Source: a virus
Direction: 5' to 3' (one strand)
IMG/VR virus record: IMGVR_UViG_3300012039_000002
Location: 99,356-163,355 of that record
DNA: 64,000 nt
Of this stretch, positions 51,425-58,152 are shown piece after piece. The translations under genes and the position numbers were made by a program. Below the pieces are notes generated by a model, which saw only the letters and a program-made list of their open reading frames with translations, searched no databases and was not told the origin of the DNA. Within the stretch, counting starts at the first letter, position 1. Each line of letters starts with the position of its first letter.

Positions 51425-51636
51425 TTCAGCTCTTGTGTGACAGCATAGGTAGCCCTGGAAAAGATCAGGTCTATGAAAAGCTAATAGATATTTATGGCAT
51501 GAGAGAGTTATTAGTTAATGACACTGCTTTTGGTATGAATAGAGTTGAACTGTTTTATCTGTATGGAGAATTCGCATTCGTTGGTTTTATTGTGCTAATG
51601 GCATTGTTATTGGAGGATTTATGGCGAAAAAGGTAG
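51421..51636 (+). CDS. small membrane-associated unknown protein
   Basis: A 71-residue protein overlapping the methyltransferase stop (ATGA). The C-terminal part (LYGEFAFVGFIVLMALLLEDLW) is a likely membrane helix capped by RKR. Function unknown. Confidence 0.5.
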   Translation: MIQLLCDSIGSPGKDQVYEKLIDIYGMRELLVNDTAFGMNRVELFYLYGEFAFVGFIVLMALLLEDLWRKR

Positions 51637-52067
51637 TCAAGAAAAAAGCATTCGATGCATTTAGCCCATATGCTACTATGCCTGTTGAGAGATATACGTT
51701 TGAGAGGGAGCCCGTAGGTTTCATGCAACGCATTTCTCGTGATCACTTAGAGCGCATTGGCAAGTGGAACATTGAGAAATTTGAAGACAACTTGGGCTAT
51801 GACATAGTCTATAGAATCACTAATATGATGGCTCATGGAGATAAAACAGTTGAGGAATGGTATGATTTTCCAGCTACCTGGTGGGACCATTTTAAAATGC
51901 ATATCAACCTACGTTACAATTTAAAACTTAAAGTTAGATTGTCTAAGTTGGCCACAAAGACTCTTATTAAAAATTATTGCCCACACTTCACTACAAGCCC
52001 TCAGCGCTCCCACATTGAATTCATGCTACAACGACCACTTGAATGGGAGGACTTAAGCCATGAATGA
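51621..52067 (+). CDS. unknown basic protein
   Basis: A 148-residue protein behind GGAGG; it starts MAKKVVKKKAFDAFSPY and has aromatic-rich stretches (VEEWYDFPATWWDHFKMHINLRYNLKLKVRL). It overlaps the previous gene by 16 bp. No family recognised. Confidence 0.5.
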   Translation: MAKKVVKKKAFDAFSPYATMPVERYTFEREPVGFMQRISRDHLERIGKWNIEKFEDNLGYDIVYRITNMMAHGDKTVEEWYDFPATWWDHFKMHINLRYNLKLKVRLSKLATKTLIKNYCPHFTTSPQRSHIEFMLQRPLEWEDLSHE

Positions 52068-52302
52068 TGGTTTCTCATATGGCCCTGAATCTCCTAAATG
52101 TGGCACTTGGACTCCTTGTAGTGAAAAACTACCTCTACAAGGAAACAACGTTTTAATATCTACTACGACTCATGTCACTATAGCGTATAGAGGCACTCCT
52201 CCACTTGGCATGTCTGTTACGTGGCGGGAGAAATATACTGGTGATATAATTAAAGATCACGTGATGGCTTGGATGCCACTGCCCATGGTGTACGGTCGAT
52301 GA
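52060..52302 (+). CDS. DUF551-like small protein
   Basis: An 80-residue protein with the usual DUF551 layout: WTPCSEKLPLQGNNVLIS, a middle strand, and DHVMAWMPLP near the end. This family is frequent in phages and unstudied. Confidence 0.7.
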   Translation: MNDGFSYGPESPKCGTWTPCSEKLPLQGNNVLISTTTHVTIAYRGTPPLGMSVTWREKYTGDIIKDHVMAWMPLPMVYGR

Positions 52303-52523
52303 GAAAGATATGGAAAGTGGTGCTTGCTTTTGCTCCCATCCTACTGGTAATGGACATGATTATGCACATTGAAACTGATCCTAAATGGGTGCTTGGCATC
52401 TACACATGTGCTTGGTACTTATTTGGTTGCTATATGGGTGAGGCTGAGATGGAAGAGAAGTATGATAAACTAAAAGGCGCTGCTCTTAATGTTATTGATG
52501 CCTATAAGAAGGCTACAGAGTAG
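52299..52523 (+). CDS. small two-segment membrane protein
   Basis: A 74-residue protein; ATG 52299 overlaps the previous TGA. Two hydrophobic segments (WKVVLAFAPILLVMDMIM and WVLGIYTCAWYLFGCYMG) precede a charged helix (EAEMEEKYDKLKGAAL). Likely an inner-membrane protein of unknown role. Confidence 0.6.
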   Translation: MRKIWKVVLAFAPILLVMDMIMHIETDPKWVLGIYTCAWYLFGCYMGEAEMEEKYDKLKGAALNVIDAYKKATE

Positions 52524-52552
52524 ATGGCTTCCGTTTAAGCTGTCATCCTGCC

Positions 52553-52639
52553 ATGTGGTATCAGTCAGTCTATTTAGTCTTAGTTCCGTATGCTCTGCTC
52601 ATACTGGCACTAATATACTACAAATGGCTAAAGAAGTAG
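52553..52639 (+). CDS. possible single-pass microprotein
   Basis: A 28-residue frame, MWYQSVYLVLVPYALLILALIYYKWLKK, described here by its parts: an aromatic start, a hydrophobic helix and a Lys-Lys end. No good ribosome site is visible, so the call is weak. Confidence 0.3.
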   Translation: MWYQSVYLVLVPYALLILALIYYKWLKK

Positions 52640-52814
52640 ATAGAACTAAACTCAACTCACATCATGCCATGGAGTCTCTTTCTACAGCTCTATTAAACGT
52701 CCAGAAAGTAGCTATCATTTCAAATCAAGTATGTCCTGCCATGGCGGCTCTAACGGCTTAGTGCTCTGGTGGGGAGTCTTCCCCATGAGGCGCTGTGATA
52801 ACAGTAGGGAAACG

Positions 52815-52991
52815 CTATAAGGCGAGACAGACGATCATAAGGGGGTCGTGTTTTTCGCGACCGCTAAACGCGTAATCTGTAATGGTTTCTGTTGCACAGT
52901 GTTGTTTTATTGTAGGCCGTGCGCTGGCCCCTAAGCGCTCCCATTCATTCACAATATCGAGCTCTGAGCGCTTTCCGAGAGCTCTCATCAT
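52815..52991 (-). CDS. possible leftward 58-residue protein
   Basis: On the minus strand GGAGGG is followed by ATGATG (52991 or 52988) and a frame reading MMRALGKRSELDIVNEWERL...FSGREKHDPLMIV. It lies downstream of the leftward promoter at 53131, which supports it. No homology is recognised, and a hairpin lies inside the frame. Confidence 0.35.
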   Translation of the reverse strand: MMRALGKRSELDIVNEWERLGASARPTIKQHCATETITDYAFSGREKHDPLMIVCLAL

Positions 52992-53004
52992 CCCTCCACG
53001 AGCG

Positions 53005-53052
53005 TTTTACTGGATAAAACATGGAGCGCTCTCATTTTACTCCATAAAACAT
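53005..53052. repeat. tandem 18-bp repeat, 30-bp period
   Basis: TTTTACTGGATAAAACAT at 53005 and TTTTACTCCATAAAACAT at 53035 differ at two bases. Each contains the inverted pair TTTTA...TAAAA, so they could be operator-like. On the minus strand each starts ATGTTTTAT. Confidence 0.5.
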
Positions 53053-53102
53053 CGCACAGTGCGCAGCTGTGCGTTTTACTTTCATCCTCCACCGTATCCT
53101 TC

Positions 53103-53131
53103 ATTATATCATTCTGGGTCGCTCCTGTACA
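53103..53131 (-). promoter_or_regulatory. leftward TGTACA/TATAAT-family promoter
   Basis: Read on the minus strand: TGTACA, 17-bp spacer ending AATGA, TATAAT, then GAAGGATACGGTGGAGGATG. Perfect spacing and extended -10. It would transcribe the 52.8-53.1 kb stretch leftward. Confidence 0.75.
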
Positions 53132-53320
53132 TCGTCAGACGAGGAGCTTCTCGACGATTGCAGCGCTTCTATTGAAGTCTCTTATTACATTTCTGTCGAT
53201 ATCACTCTGAGGCGCTGCTTCATCCATACCTCATGGTGCGCACAGCTTGAAGCAGCTTCGTTAGTATCCGACCCGGCGGTATTAAACCTCATCGATTTCT
53301 CGAGATACGTCACTGAAGTG

Positions 53321-53341
53321 GTCGTCCGGCCCCTCCGTGTC
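53321..53341 (-). repeat. 21-bp leader repeat, copy 1
   Basis: GACACGGAGGGGCCGGACGA plus C on the minus strand, just after the -10 of the leftward promoter. It is identical to 56733-56753 and occupies the start of both leftward transcripts. Confidence 0.75.
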
Positions 53342-53343
53342 TC

Positions 53344-53372
53344 ATTATATCATACAACTGTGCTATTGTACA
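53344..53372 (-). promoter_or_regulatory. leftward TGTACA/TATAAT-family promoter
   Basis: Minus strand: TGTACA, 17-bp spacer ending TATGA, TATAAT, followed by GA and the 21-bp leader found again at 56733-56753. Confidence 0.78.
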
Positions 53373-53495
53373 ACGTTTTTTATAGCTGCTGTCAGTCAGC
53401 AGCAACTTTGTTGCATTATCCACCCAAACTGACCATACGGTTTCGCTAGACGTGGTTCTATTTGAGATCTATTTTATCTCATCGAATAATTTCGG

Positions 53496-53524
53496 TGTAC
53501 AATTACACGAGAATGTGTTATTAT
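53496..53524 (+). promoter_or_regulatory. TGTACA/TATTAT-family promoter
   Basis: TGTACA, 17-bp spacer, TATTAT (one change from consensus), 27 bp before the ATG at 53552. Confidence 0.75.
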
Positions 53525-53551
53525 AGTTACAAGATAAGAATGGAGGAACTC

Positions 53552-53776
53552 ATGCCCTTCGGAAAATTTGAAAGTAATATCGAAAGGGAATTGTACAACC
53601 TCAGCCAAAGGGAATATGAAGACCTGAGGACTATGGTTCACAAGATTCAAAAACTTGTTGGAGTTACAAATGGGATAGATCCGCCTAAATATCCCCATAC
53701 AGCAACGCTGGTGGACAAGTTGGAAAGGGCTCTCATGTTCCTCGAATATGACCATGGAGGTAAGTTCGAATGGTAA
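53552..53776 (+). CDS. small unknown helical protein
   Basis: A 74-residue protein; ATG 53552 lies 5 bases after GGAGG. It reads MPFGKFESNIERELYNLSQRE, EDLRTMVHKIQKLVGV, ATLVDKLERALMFLEYDHGG, so it is mostly helical. Function unknown. Confidence 0.6.
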   Translation: MPFGKFESNIERELYNLSQREYEDLRTMVHKIQKLVGVTNGIDPPKYPHTATLVDKLERALMFLEYDHGGKFEW

Positions 53777-54012
53777 AAAGAATTCGGATGCCCAAGTATC
53801 ATGAATGTGGCGGAGAACTGAAAGCTTGTGACGTCATCGACTCCTTTACCACGCTGTTGGAGGAATTAGGGTACAAGGTAGCTGATGATCCACGGTACGA
53901 GGGCTCCGACATGTTTGGTGTTTTGGTCAGTAAAAAGAAGTTTTCGAAAGCACAGCTGAAACAACTCTTGAAGGATTGGGATGACGATTATAACGAAGGG
54001 TTCATAAGATAA
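53770..54012 (+). CDS. small unknown protein
   Basis: An 80-residue protein whose ATG overlaps the end of the previous gene by 7 bp. It has a charged start (MVKRIRMPKYHECGGELKACD) and ends in KAQLKQLLKDWDDDYNEGFIR. No family recognised. Confidence 0.55.
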   Translation: MVKRIRMPKYHECGGELKACDVIDSFTTLLEELGYKVADDPRYEGSDMFGVLVSKKKFSKAQLKQLLKDWDDDYNEGFIR

Positions 54013-54015
54013 AGA

Positions 54016-54044
54016 TGTACAATCCCAGCGCTCTGTGATACAAT
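54016..54044 (+). promoter_or_regulatory. TGTACA/TACAAT-family promoter
   Basis: TGTACA, 17-bp spacer ending TGTGA, TACAAT, then AGAATTATTAAATGGGAGGT. Confidence 0.85.
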
Positions 54045-54070
54045 AGAATTATTAAATGGGAGGTTGGGAA

Positions 54071-54244
54071 ATGACCACGCACATGGGATCGCTCAAAAGA
54101 CCGGTCAAGACTCTGGCCCTGGTGACTGAGGGCTCCAACATCAAACTTCGGATCTTCAAGGAAGATGGCGAACTCGTGGAGTACAAACTCACAAAAGATG
54201 ACTGCCGGTGGTTGGTGGCATCACTCGCCCAGAGGATACGCTAA
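54071..54244 (+). CDS. small unknown protein
   Basis: A 57-residue protein; ATG 54071 has GGGAGG 7 bases upstream, whereas the ATG at 54056 overlaps that site and is rejected. It reads as a small strand-rich protein (TLALVTEGSNIKLRIFKEDG, EYKLTKDDCRWLVASLAQ). Function unknown. Confidence 0.6.
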   Translation: MTTHMGSLKRPVKTLALVTEGSNIKLRIFKEDGELVEYKLTKDDCRWLVASLAQRIR

Positions 54245-54405
54245 TGAAGGTCCACAAATGTGATTACAAGGAAGCGTTCCTGAGGTGGTTTCCGGAAGTC
54301 ACACCCAAGATGTTTACCAACTTCAGGGTTCGTTCAATCACTGTTGTGGTTGAGAATCTTGAGGTGAAGGGTCTGACCAAATTTCAGTATAAAAAGGAGA
54401 AGTAA
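54244..54405 (+). CDS. small unknown protein
   Basis: A 53-residue protein (MKVHKCDYKEAFLRWFPEV, FRVRSITVVVENLEVKGL). ATG shares a base with the previous TAA. Function unknown. Confidence 0.55.
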   Translation: MKVHKCDYKEAFLRWFPEVTPKMFTNFRVRSITVVVENLEVKGLTKFQYKKEK

Positions 54406-54406
54406 C

Positions 54407-54625
54407 GTGGGGTTAGAATCTCACATCTACAGCGTTCTGGATGATAAGGACTACCCTCGCACCAAGTACTATTTTGAATTTGGTTTGAAGGCTGACTCGG
54501 AACAAGATGCTAAGGATATAGCGGACATCCTCAATGCATCTGGTGAGTTTGGTCGGGCTGTAGTGTTTTGGCAGGGCGGCCTGGATGTGTGGGGAGTAAA
54601 ATTCGGGAGATATAAGGAGCGCTAA
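54407..54625 (+). CDS. small unknown protein
   Basis: A 72-residue protein; GTG start behind AAGGAGA. YYFEFGLKADSEQDAKDIADIL and GRAVVFWQGGLDVWGVKF suggest a small alpha/beta fold. Function unknown. Confidence 0.6.
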   Translation: MGLESHIYSVLDDKDYPRTKYYFEFGLKADSEQDAKDIADILNASGEFGRAVVFWQGGLDVWGVKFGRYKER

Positions 54626-54876
54626 TGTTTTTCAAGACAATGAAGCAGTGCGAGGCATGTGGAGAATTTCTGGTGATCTATCCCGTCTCCACAAAGATGT
54701 CACGGATCAATGAGAGGACGCTCCCTGCATGGAGCAGGTGTGAGTGTCAGCCACGGTTCCAAGAGATCACCACGTTCGAGCTGGAAAGCCTGGTGCCTGA
54801 CTGGAAACAGATTATAAACCCGAAAGGAGAAGAGGAACATGAAACAGAAGTCAGTGGCCCGCAAGATCTTCCCTAA
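54625..54876 (+). CDS. small Cys-containing protein
   Basis: An 83-residue protein with CEACGEF near the start and a second CEC pair at about residue 39, a possible zinc knuckle. AAGGAG ribosome site; ATG shares a base with the previous stop. Function unknown. Confidence 0.55.
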   Translation: MFFKTMKQCEACGEFLVIYPVSTKMSRINERTLPAWSRCECQPRFQEITTFELESLVPDWKQIINPKGEEEHETEVSGPQDLP

Positions 54877-55147
54877 AGGTGGCAGTCCGGAGGCTGTACT
54901 GTCAGTGGCAAATGGTGAGTCTCGGTGTCTCAACCACACCATGCGCCGTATTCTCAGTGGCCTGAGAATTCCCATGACTCCCTACCAGGTGACGTATGTT
55001 CTGGACAAGAAGGGTCCCTTCAAGGTTGGGCCCACTGGTGGCGGTATTCGGTTGTACTCTGATGGTCTGTACGAGCTGGGAATGGCTGTGTGCTTTCTTC
55101 CGGAGCACTTCAAGAACAAGCGTGTCCGAAGAGAAGTCAGGATATGA
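54839..55147 (+). CDS. unknown basic protein
   Basis: A 102-residue protein behind AAAGGAGAAGAGGAAC; it overlaps the previous gene by 38 bp. It is basic and begins MKQKSVARKIFPKGGSPEAV. GPFKVGPTGGGIRLYSDGLYELG looks like a short beta hairpin region. Function unknown. Confidence 0.55.
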   Translation: MKQKSVARKIFPKGGSPEAVLSVANGESRCLNHTMRRILSGLRIPMTPYQVTYVLDKKGPFKVGPTGGGIRLYSDGLYELGMAVCFLPEHFKNKRVRREVRI

Positions 55148-55395
55148 AGATCAAGATCACGAGGCACCACTCAAATGGGCCAATTGAAATCCACAATGAT
55201 CCTATGTACGCGGGTGTGGTTTTCAATATGTCCGGTGGGCTAAACATTTTCCTTGAGTTTGATGACAAGGAGAATTCGGAGAACATTGCTGGGTTGGCCA
55301 TTGTGGGAAGTGCAGATGGCTGGAACGTCACATCAGCACATCCGGGCAGCCTTCGGTTAGCAACTTTTAAGGAATCGGTGTACAAACCCAGCTAG
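55144..55395 (+). CDS. small unknown protein
   Basis: An 83-residue protein; ATG 55144 forms an ATGA overlap with the previous stop. It is strand-rich (MKIKITRHHSNGPIEIHND, YAGVVFNMSGGLNIFLEFDD). The -35 box of the next promoter lies inside its 3' end. Confidence 0.6.
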   Translation: MKIKITRHHSNGPIEIHNDPMYAGVVFNMSGGLNIFLEFDDKENSENIAGLAIVGSADGWNVTSAHPGSLRLATFKESVYKPS

Positions 55396-55407
55396 TTGTG
55401 ATAATAT
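55379..55407 (+). promoter_or_regulatory. TGTACA-family promoter, weaker -10
   Basis: TGTACA, 17-bp spacer ending TGTGA, TAATAT. The transcript start differs from the family norm (GATATATAAAGTACACACGGAG). Confidence 0.65.
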
Positions 55408-55437
55408 AGATATATAAAGTACACACGGAGGTGTGTT

Positions 55438-55611
55438 GTGGGAAAGACGTGGAAGGACCTGAAGGCGTTTGACATAAAGCGCCACAAGGAAGGTTCTCGG
55501 TTAGTGAACAAAGATCAGGATCTACGCACCAGGGTGAAGCCTGTGGATAAGAAGGAAAAGGGTGGCGGTAAAACGTGGCAACATAGCATCAACCAAGAAG
55601 AGGAGGATTAA
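55438..55611 (+). CDS. small basic protein
   Basis: A 57-residue Lys-rich protein (MGKTWKDLKAFDIKRHKEG, LRTRVKPVDKKEKGGGKTW). GTG 55438 has GGAGG 6 bases upstream. It may bind nucleic acid by charge; there is no family call. Confidence 0.55.
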   Translation: MGKTWKDLKAFDIKRHKEGSRLVNKDQDLRTRVKPVDKKEKGGGKTWQHSINQEEED

Positions 55612-55614
55612 AGC

Positions 55615-55950
55615 ATGAATATCAGCGAGATCGATGTGGCACTGACGAACCACTACCGGACCTTCAAGGCGGAGAACGGTGGCAAGAAGACCAGTGCGGA
55701 TGGGAAGTACGGGGTGAAGACCCTCCGGTACTTCGTCAAGGAGGCTGATGCCACGGTGCACGGCCCCTTCCTGGGGCGCGGCAAAGCGCTCAACACCTTC
55801 CGGACCCAGATCAAGGCGGCCCAGAAGCCGGTGCTCGGTGTGACCTTCGCGGTCGAGGAGATCTTCAAGCCCAAGGCGAAGGGCGCCGAGGTAGAGATCC
55901 GTGGCGTGTCTGCCTTCACCGTGACCGCCAAGGAAGCCGTGACCGCCTAA
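55615..55950 (+). CDS. unknown 111-residue protein
   Basis: A protein behind AGGAGG (MNISEIDVALTNHYRTFKAENGGKK, GVKTLRYFVKEADATVHGPFLG, ending EIRGVSAFTVTAKEAVTA). It is GC-rich, with C/G in most third positions, unlike genes left of 53 kb. Function unknown. Confidence 0.6.
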   Translation: MNISEIDVALTNHYRTFKAENGGKKTSADGKYGVKTLRYFVKEADATVHGPFLGRGKALNTFRTQIKAAQKPVLGVTFAVEEIFKPKAKGAEVEIRGVSAFTVTAKEAVTA

Positions 55951-55951
55951 C

Positions 55952-56323
55952 TTGGCCCGGCGTACTAAAGATGAGCTGAGGGCGTCCAACTACTACGAGT
56001 GGTTGCAGGTAAAAGATGCCCTCAAAGCCAAAAAGAAAGCTGGCTTCAAGCTCACGGCGGAAGAAAAAGAACTGGTAAGGCTGGACCCCACTCCGGATAA
56101 ACCATATCTCGGTACACGGGGTCCGGCTGAATCAGTCAAGAGGGATGTAAAGCGTGGTACGATACCGACTAAAGATGCTGACATGCCTATAGTGGGTGGT
56201 AGCTTTGTTTGTCCACTTCATGGAGGGCCACATACGGATGAAAACTGTATGCTCTTTTGTGATGAGGAGCGCTGTCCATTCTATGGCAAAGGGTACATGA
56301 GGAGTAAAGGAATTAAATTCTGA
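55952..56323 (+). CDS. unknown protein with C-terminal Cys/His cluster
   Basis: A 123-residue protein; TTG start one base after the previous stop, with a poor ribosome site. A basic N-terminal half (LRASNYYEWLQVKDALKAKK) precedes CPLHGGPH, NCMLFC and RCPFYGKG, a possible zinc site. Function unknown. Confidence 0.55.
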   Translation: MARRTKDELRASNYYEWLQVKDALKAKKKAGFKLTAEEKELVRLDPTPDKPYLGTRGPAESVKRDVKRGTIPTKDADMPIVGGSFVCPLHGGPHTDENCMLFCDEERCPFYGKGYMRSKGIKF

Positions 56324-56328
56324 ACTGA

Positions 56329-56355
56329 TGTACAATCAGCAAGAAGTGGTATAAA
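56329..56355 (+). promoter_or_regulatory. TGTACA-family promoter, short spacer
   Basis: TGTACA, about 15-bp spacer, TATAAA. The poorest member of the family by spacing. A longer leader (about 55 nt) follows before the next gene. Confidence 0.5.
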
Positions 56356-56413
56356 ATGTATTAAAGCTGGATAGGCTTTTGAAAAACTGGCAACATGCCA
56401 CGGAGGATCTAAC

Positions 56414-56635
56414 ATGGCAGTGTATGAGCATTTACGGACGTATCAGGTGGCTAACGTCACCAAGCACTCGGCGGCGCTGAGGCCCACACGTGGCCGGAAG
56501 TTCTGGATTCGGTTTCTCACCCAGGAGACTGCTACAACTCTGTTCAAGCGGCCTCTCAAGTTGGGTGATAAGGTTGTGTACAAGAGAGTGTCCAACGCGG
56601 TCACTACCTTCTACAAGCCGGTGAAGATCAAGTAA
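56414..56635 (+). CDS. small basic unknown protein
   Basis: A 73-residue basic, strand-rich protein (VANVTKHSAALRPTRGRKFW, GDKVVYKRVSNAVTTFYKPV) behind CGGAGGA. It could be a small RNA- or DNA-binding barrel; this is not proven. Confidence 0.6.
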   Translation: MAVYEHLRTYQVANVTKHSAALRPTRGRKFWIRFLTQETATTLFKRPLKLGDKVVYKRVSNAVTTFYKPVKIK

Positions 56636-56661
56636 GTCAGGCTATCTTCCCGGGTAGCCAC

Positions 56662-56706
56662 GAGGGGCTCCGACACCATCAGGTGTTATCCAGGAGCCCC
56701 TCTTTT
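56662..56706 (+). terminator. rho-independent terminator
   Basis: GAGGGGCTCC...GGAGCCCCTC with an inner ACACC-ATCA-GGTGT hairpin and a TTTT tail. A leftward transcript from 56756 would read through the same sequence. Confidence 0.88.
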
Positions 56707-56732
56707 GCGAGCAGAATAAAACATCGGCAGTA

Positions 56733-56753
56733 GTCGTCCGGCCCCTCCGTGTC
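56733..56753 (-). repeat. 21-bp leader repeat, copy 2
   Basis: Identical to 53321-53341 and at the same place relative to a leftward promoter. The flanking sequence differs, so the 21 bp are conserved on their own. Confidence 0.75.
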
Positions 56754-56755
56754 CC

Positions 56756-56784
56756 ACTATATCACACCCGCTCAGGATTGTACA
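56756..56784 (-). promoter_or_regulatory. leftward TGTACA/TATAGT-family promoter
   Basis: Minus strand: TGTACA, 17-bp spacer ending TGTGA, TATAGT. It is back to back with the rightward promoter at 56809. Confidence 0.75.
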
Positions 56785-56808
56785 CTGTTTTGTTTGCGAA
56801 AATAGTTG

Positions 56809-56837
56809 TGTACAATCACGAGCTCGTATGATATAAT
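56809..56837 (+). promoter_or_regulatory. TGTACA/TATAAT-family promoter
   Basis: TGTACA, 17-bp spacer ending TATGA, TATAAT, then GTTCATATTAAATGCGGAGGTG. Confidence 0.88.
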
Positions 56838-56864
56838 GTTCATATTAAATGCGGAGGTGAATGG

Positions 56865-57056
56865 ATGCCGAAGACGGAACTGAAGGTGAAGCTGGTTGGC
56901 ACCGATGGTAACGCCTTTGCTCTCATGGGGAAGGTGCGCCAAGCCTTACGTAGGGGCGGGCATGATGACTTGGTGGCCGAATTCACCAAGGAAGCTACCA
57001 GCGGCGACTACGACCACCTCCTGGCCACGTGCTGCGATTATGTCCACGTGAGCTAA
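56865..57056 (+). CDS. small unknown phage protein
   Basis: A 63-residue protein (MPKTELKVKLVGTDGNAFAL, MGKVRQALRRGGHDDLVAEF, SGDYDHLLATCCDYVHV). ATG is 9 bases after GGAGG. The layout resembles small phage proteins I have seen but cannot name. It is single in its operon, closed by a terminator. Confidence 0.6.
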   Translation: MPKTELKVKLVGTDGNAFALMGKVRQALRRGGHDDLVAEFTKEATSGDYDHLLATCCDYVHVS

Positions 57057-57064
57057 ACTCACCG

Positions 57065-57109
57065 GTGGGAGGAGGGGCGTTGAGAAATCCTCTCCTCCCA
57101 CAAACTTTT
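57065..57109 (+). terminator. rho-independent terminator
   Basis: GTGGGAGGAG paired with CTCCTCCCAC over a 17-base loop, followed by AAACTTTTG. Confidence 0.75.
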
Positions 57110-57111
57110 GA

Positions 57112-57140
57112 TTTACAATCCCTGTGTGGTATGATATAAT
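57112..57140 (+). promoter_or_regulatory. TTTACA/TATAAT-family promoter
   Basis: TTTACA in place of TGTACA, 17-bp spacer ending TATGA, TATAAT, then GTACTTATTAAATGGGAGGT. Confidence 0.88.
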
Positions 57141-57166
57141 GTACTTATTAAATGGGAGGTTACAAC

Positions 57167-57343
57167 ATGGCACATTTCATATGTACCAAATGTGGTAACG
57201 AGGTCGTTACCAGAGGGGACGACCGTCCCACGCCACTTCCCTGGTCGGATGGTCACCGGTGCCAAAACTACCGGCTGGATACGGAAACGCCCGAACGTCA
57301 AGCGGAAATCATCAAGCATGTCGACGAAACGAGGGTTCTGTAA
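57167..57343 (+). CDS. small zinc-knuckle-like protein
   Basis: A 58-residue protein with FICTKCGNEVV near the start and HRCQNYRL later, a partial zinc ribbon. ATG 57167 is 6 bases after GGGAGGT; the earlier ATG at 57152 overlaps the ribosome site. Confidence 0.6.
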   Translation: MAHFICTKCGNEVVTRGDDRPTPLPWSDGHRCQNYRLDTETPERQAEIIKHVDETRVL

Positions 57344-57594
57344 TGCCGGCCATACCGATAACTCGTGTCATCACTCACATCGACCACATTTTCATCCGGG
57401 AGGAGGAACTCCAGTTCACACTGGATATGATTGAAAATTCTCACCCTATGGACCGGAACGATGTGGCATTGGAAAAAGCAAAGGAAATAATTGACCGTGC
57501 TCACCACACCACGGCTAACAAGAAAGAAGTGGCAAAATGGATCATGACGGAATGGTTCAACATGCATAATTTCAGGGAGGTTTCACATGGATAA
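57343..57594 (+). CDS. small unknown protein
   Basis: An 83-residue protein (MPAIPITRVITHIDHIFIRE, LEKAKEIIDRAHHTTANKK, EWFNMHNFREVSHG), probably helical. ATG shares a base with the previous stop. Function unknown. Confidence 0.55.
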   Translation: MPAIPITRVITHIDHIFIREEELQFTLDMIENSHPMDRNDVALEKAKEIIDRAHHTTANKKEVAKWIMTEWFNMHNFREVSHG

Positions 57595-57970
57595 GTTCTA
57601 CAAGCATCCATACCAGAATAGCTGGTCCAAACCGATGACCTTTGCTAGGCCATTTACCAAGGATGGAGAACCTACCGTGTATTGCTCCATCCTTCTTTTT
57701 CTCCATAGGGTAGGACAAGCAACTAAGGCTGAAATCCTCATCAATGGACTAGGCAGGACAGAGCCTTTCTACGACCCCAGTCCATATGGTCACAAAAATA
57801 ACCAGTTCAAAGATACCACGGCTGGTTATCTTTCTAAAATGTTCGCCAGCATGAGGCATGCTGGCTTAATTCAGTATTCAACTGGAACCAAAACTTGGTC
57901 TCTGGGTCCTCGTTACGAGGAATGGAAAAACTGGCTGAGAACTGGAAAATCGATGTACAATCCGGACTAA
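57587..57970 (+). CDS. winged-helix-like protein
   Basis: A 127-residue protein; ATG behind CAGGGAGG. ILLFLHRVGQATKAEILINGL and AGYLSKMFASMRHAGLIQYS then TKTWSLGPRY follow the helix-turn-helix-wing order of small DNA-binding proteins. It may be a regulator of this region. Its 3' end contains the -35 box of the next promoter. Confidence 0.55.
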   Translation: MDKFYKHPYQNSWSKPMTFARPFTKDGEPTVYCSILLFLHRVGQATKAEILINGLGRTEPFYDPSPYGHKNNQFKDTTAGYLSKMFASMRHAGLIQYSTGTKTWSLGPRYEEWKNWLRTGKSMYNPD

Positions 57971-57982
57971 ATAGGATATAAT
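57954..57982 (+). promoter_or_regulatory. TGTACA/TATAAT-family promoter
   Basis: TGTACA, 17-bp spacer, TATAAT, then GGTCTTATCAAATGAAGGAGG. The spacer ends AGGA, not TGA. Confidence 0.85.
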
Positions 57983-58008
57983 GGTCTTATCAAATGAAGG
58001 AGGACCAT

Positions 58009-58152
58009 ATGTCCAAAACGTATAGTGTAACATTCACGGTCGTCGGTCCGGAAGGCGCTGGTGATACTATCACGCCGTATCCGTTTGATGATGTTTTCGA
58101 ATCACTCGGGATGGAGATAGTCAACGTCGCGGTTGAGGAGGAAAAAGAATGA
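58009..58152 (+). CDS. small acidic protein
   Basis: A 47-residue protein (MSKTYSVTFTVVGPEGAGD..., then acidic GMEIVNVAVEEEKE) behind AGGAGG. It ends in an ATGA overlap with the next gene. Function unknown. Confidence 0.55.
   Translation: MSKTYSVTFTVVGPEGAGDTITPYPFDDVFESLGMEIVNVAVEEEKE

Larger units (their letters stand above)
52762..53490. other. regulatory stretch without + strand genes
   Basis: It holds hairpins TGGGGA-GTCT-TCCCCA (52770-52785) and GGTCGTG-TTTTT-CGCGACC (52844-52862), two leftward promoters (53103-53131 and 53344-53372), a pair of 18-bp repeats (53005-53022 and 53035-53052) and the hairpin CGCACAG...CTGTGCG near 53053-53073. Apparent + strand frames here have no ribosome site and run against these promoters. 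Confidence 0.55.

Noticed and set aside
52489-52761. A 90-residue + strand frame overlapping the membrane gene end
   Set aside because: It begins inside the preceding gene without a ribosome site; only a 28-residue membrane frame here is even weakly plausible.
52882-53449. + strand open frames of 97 and 126 residues
   Set aside because: They lack ribosome sites and lie opposite two well-formed leftward promoters; composition is not protein-like.
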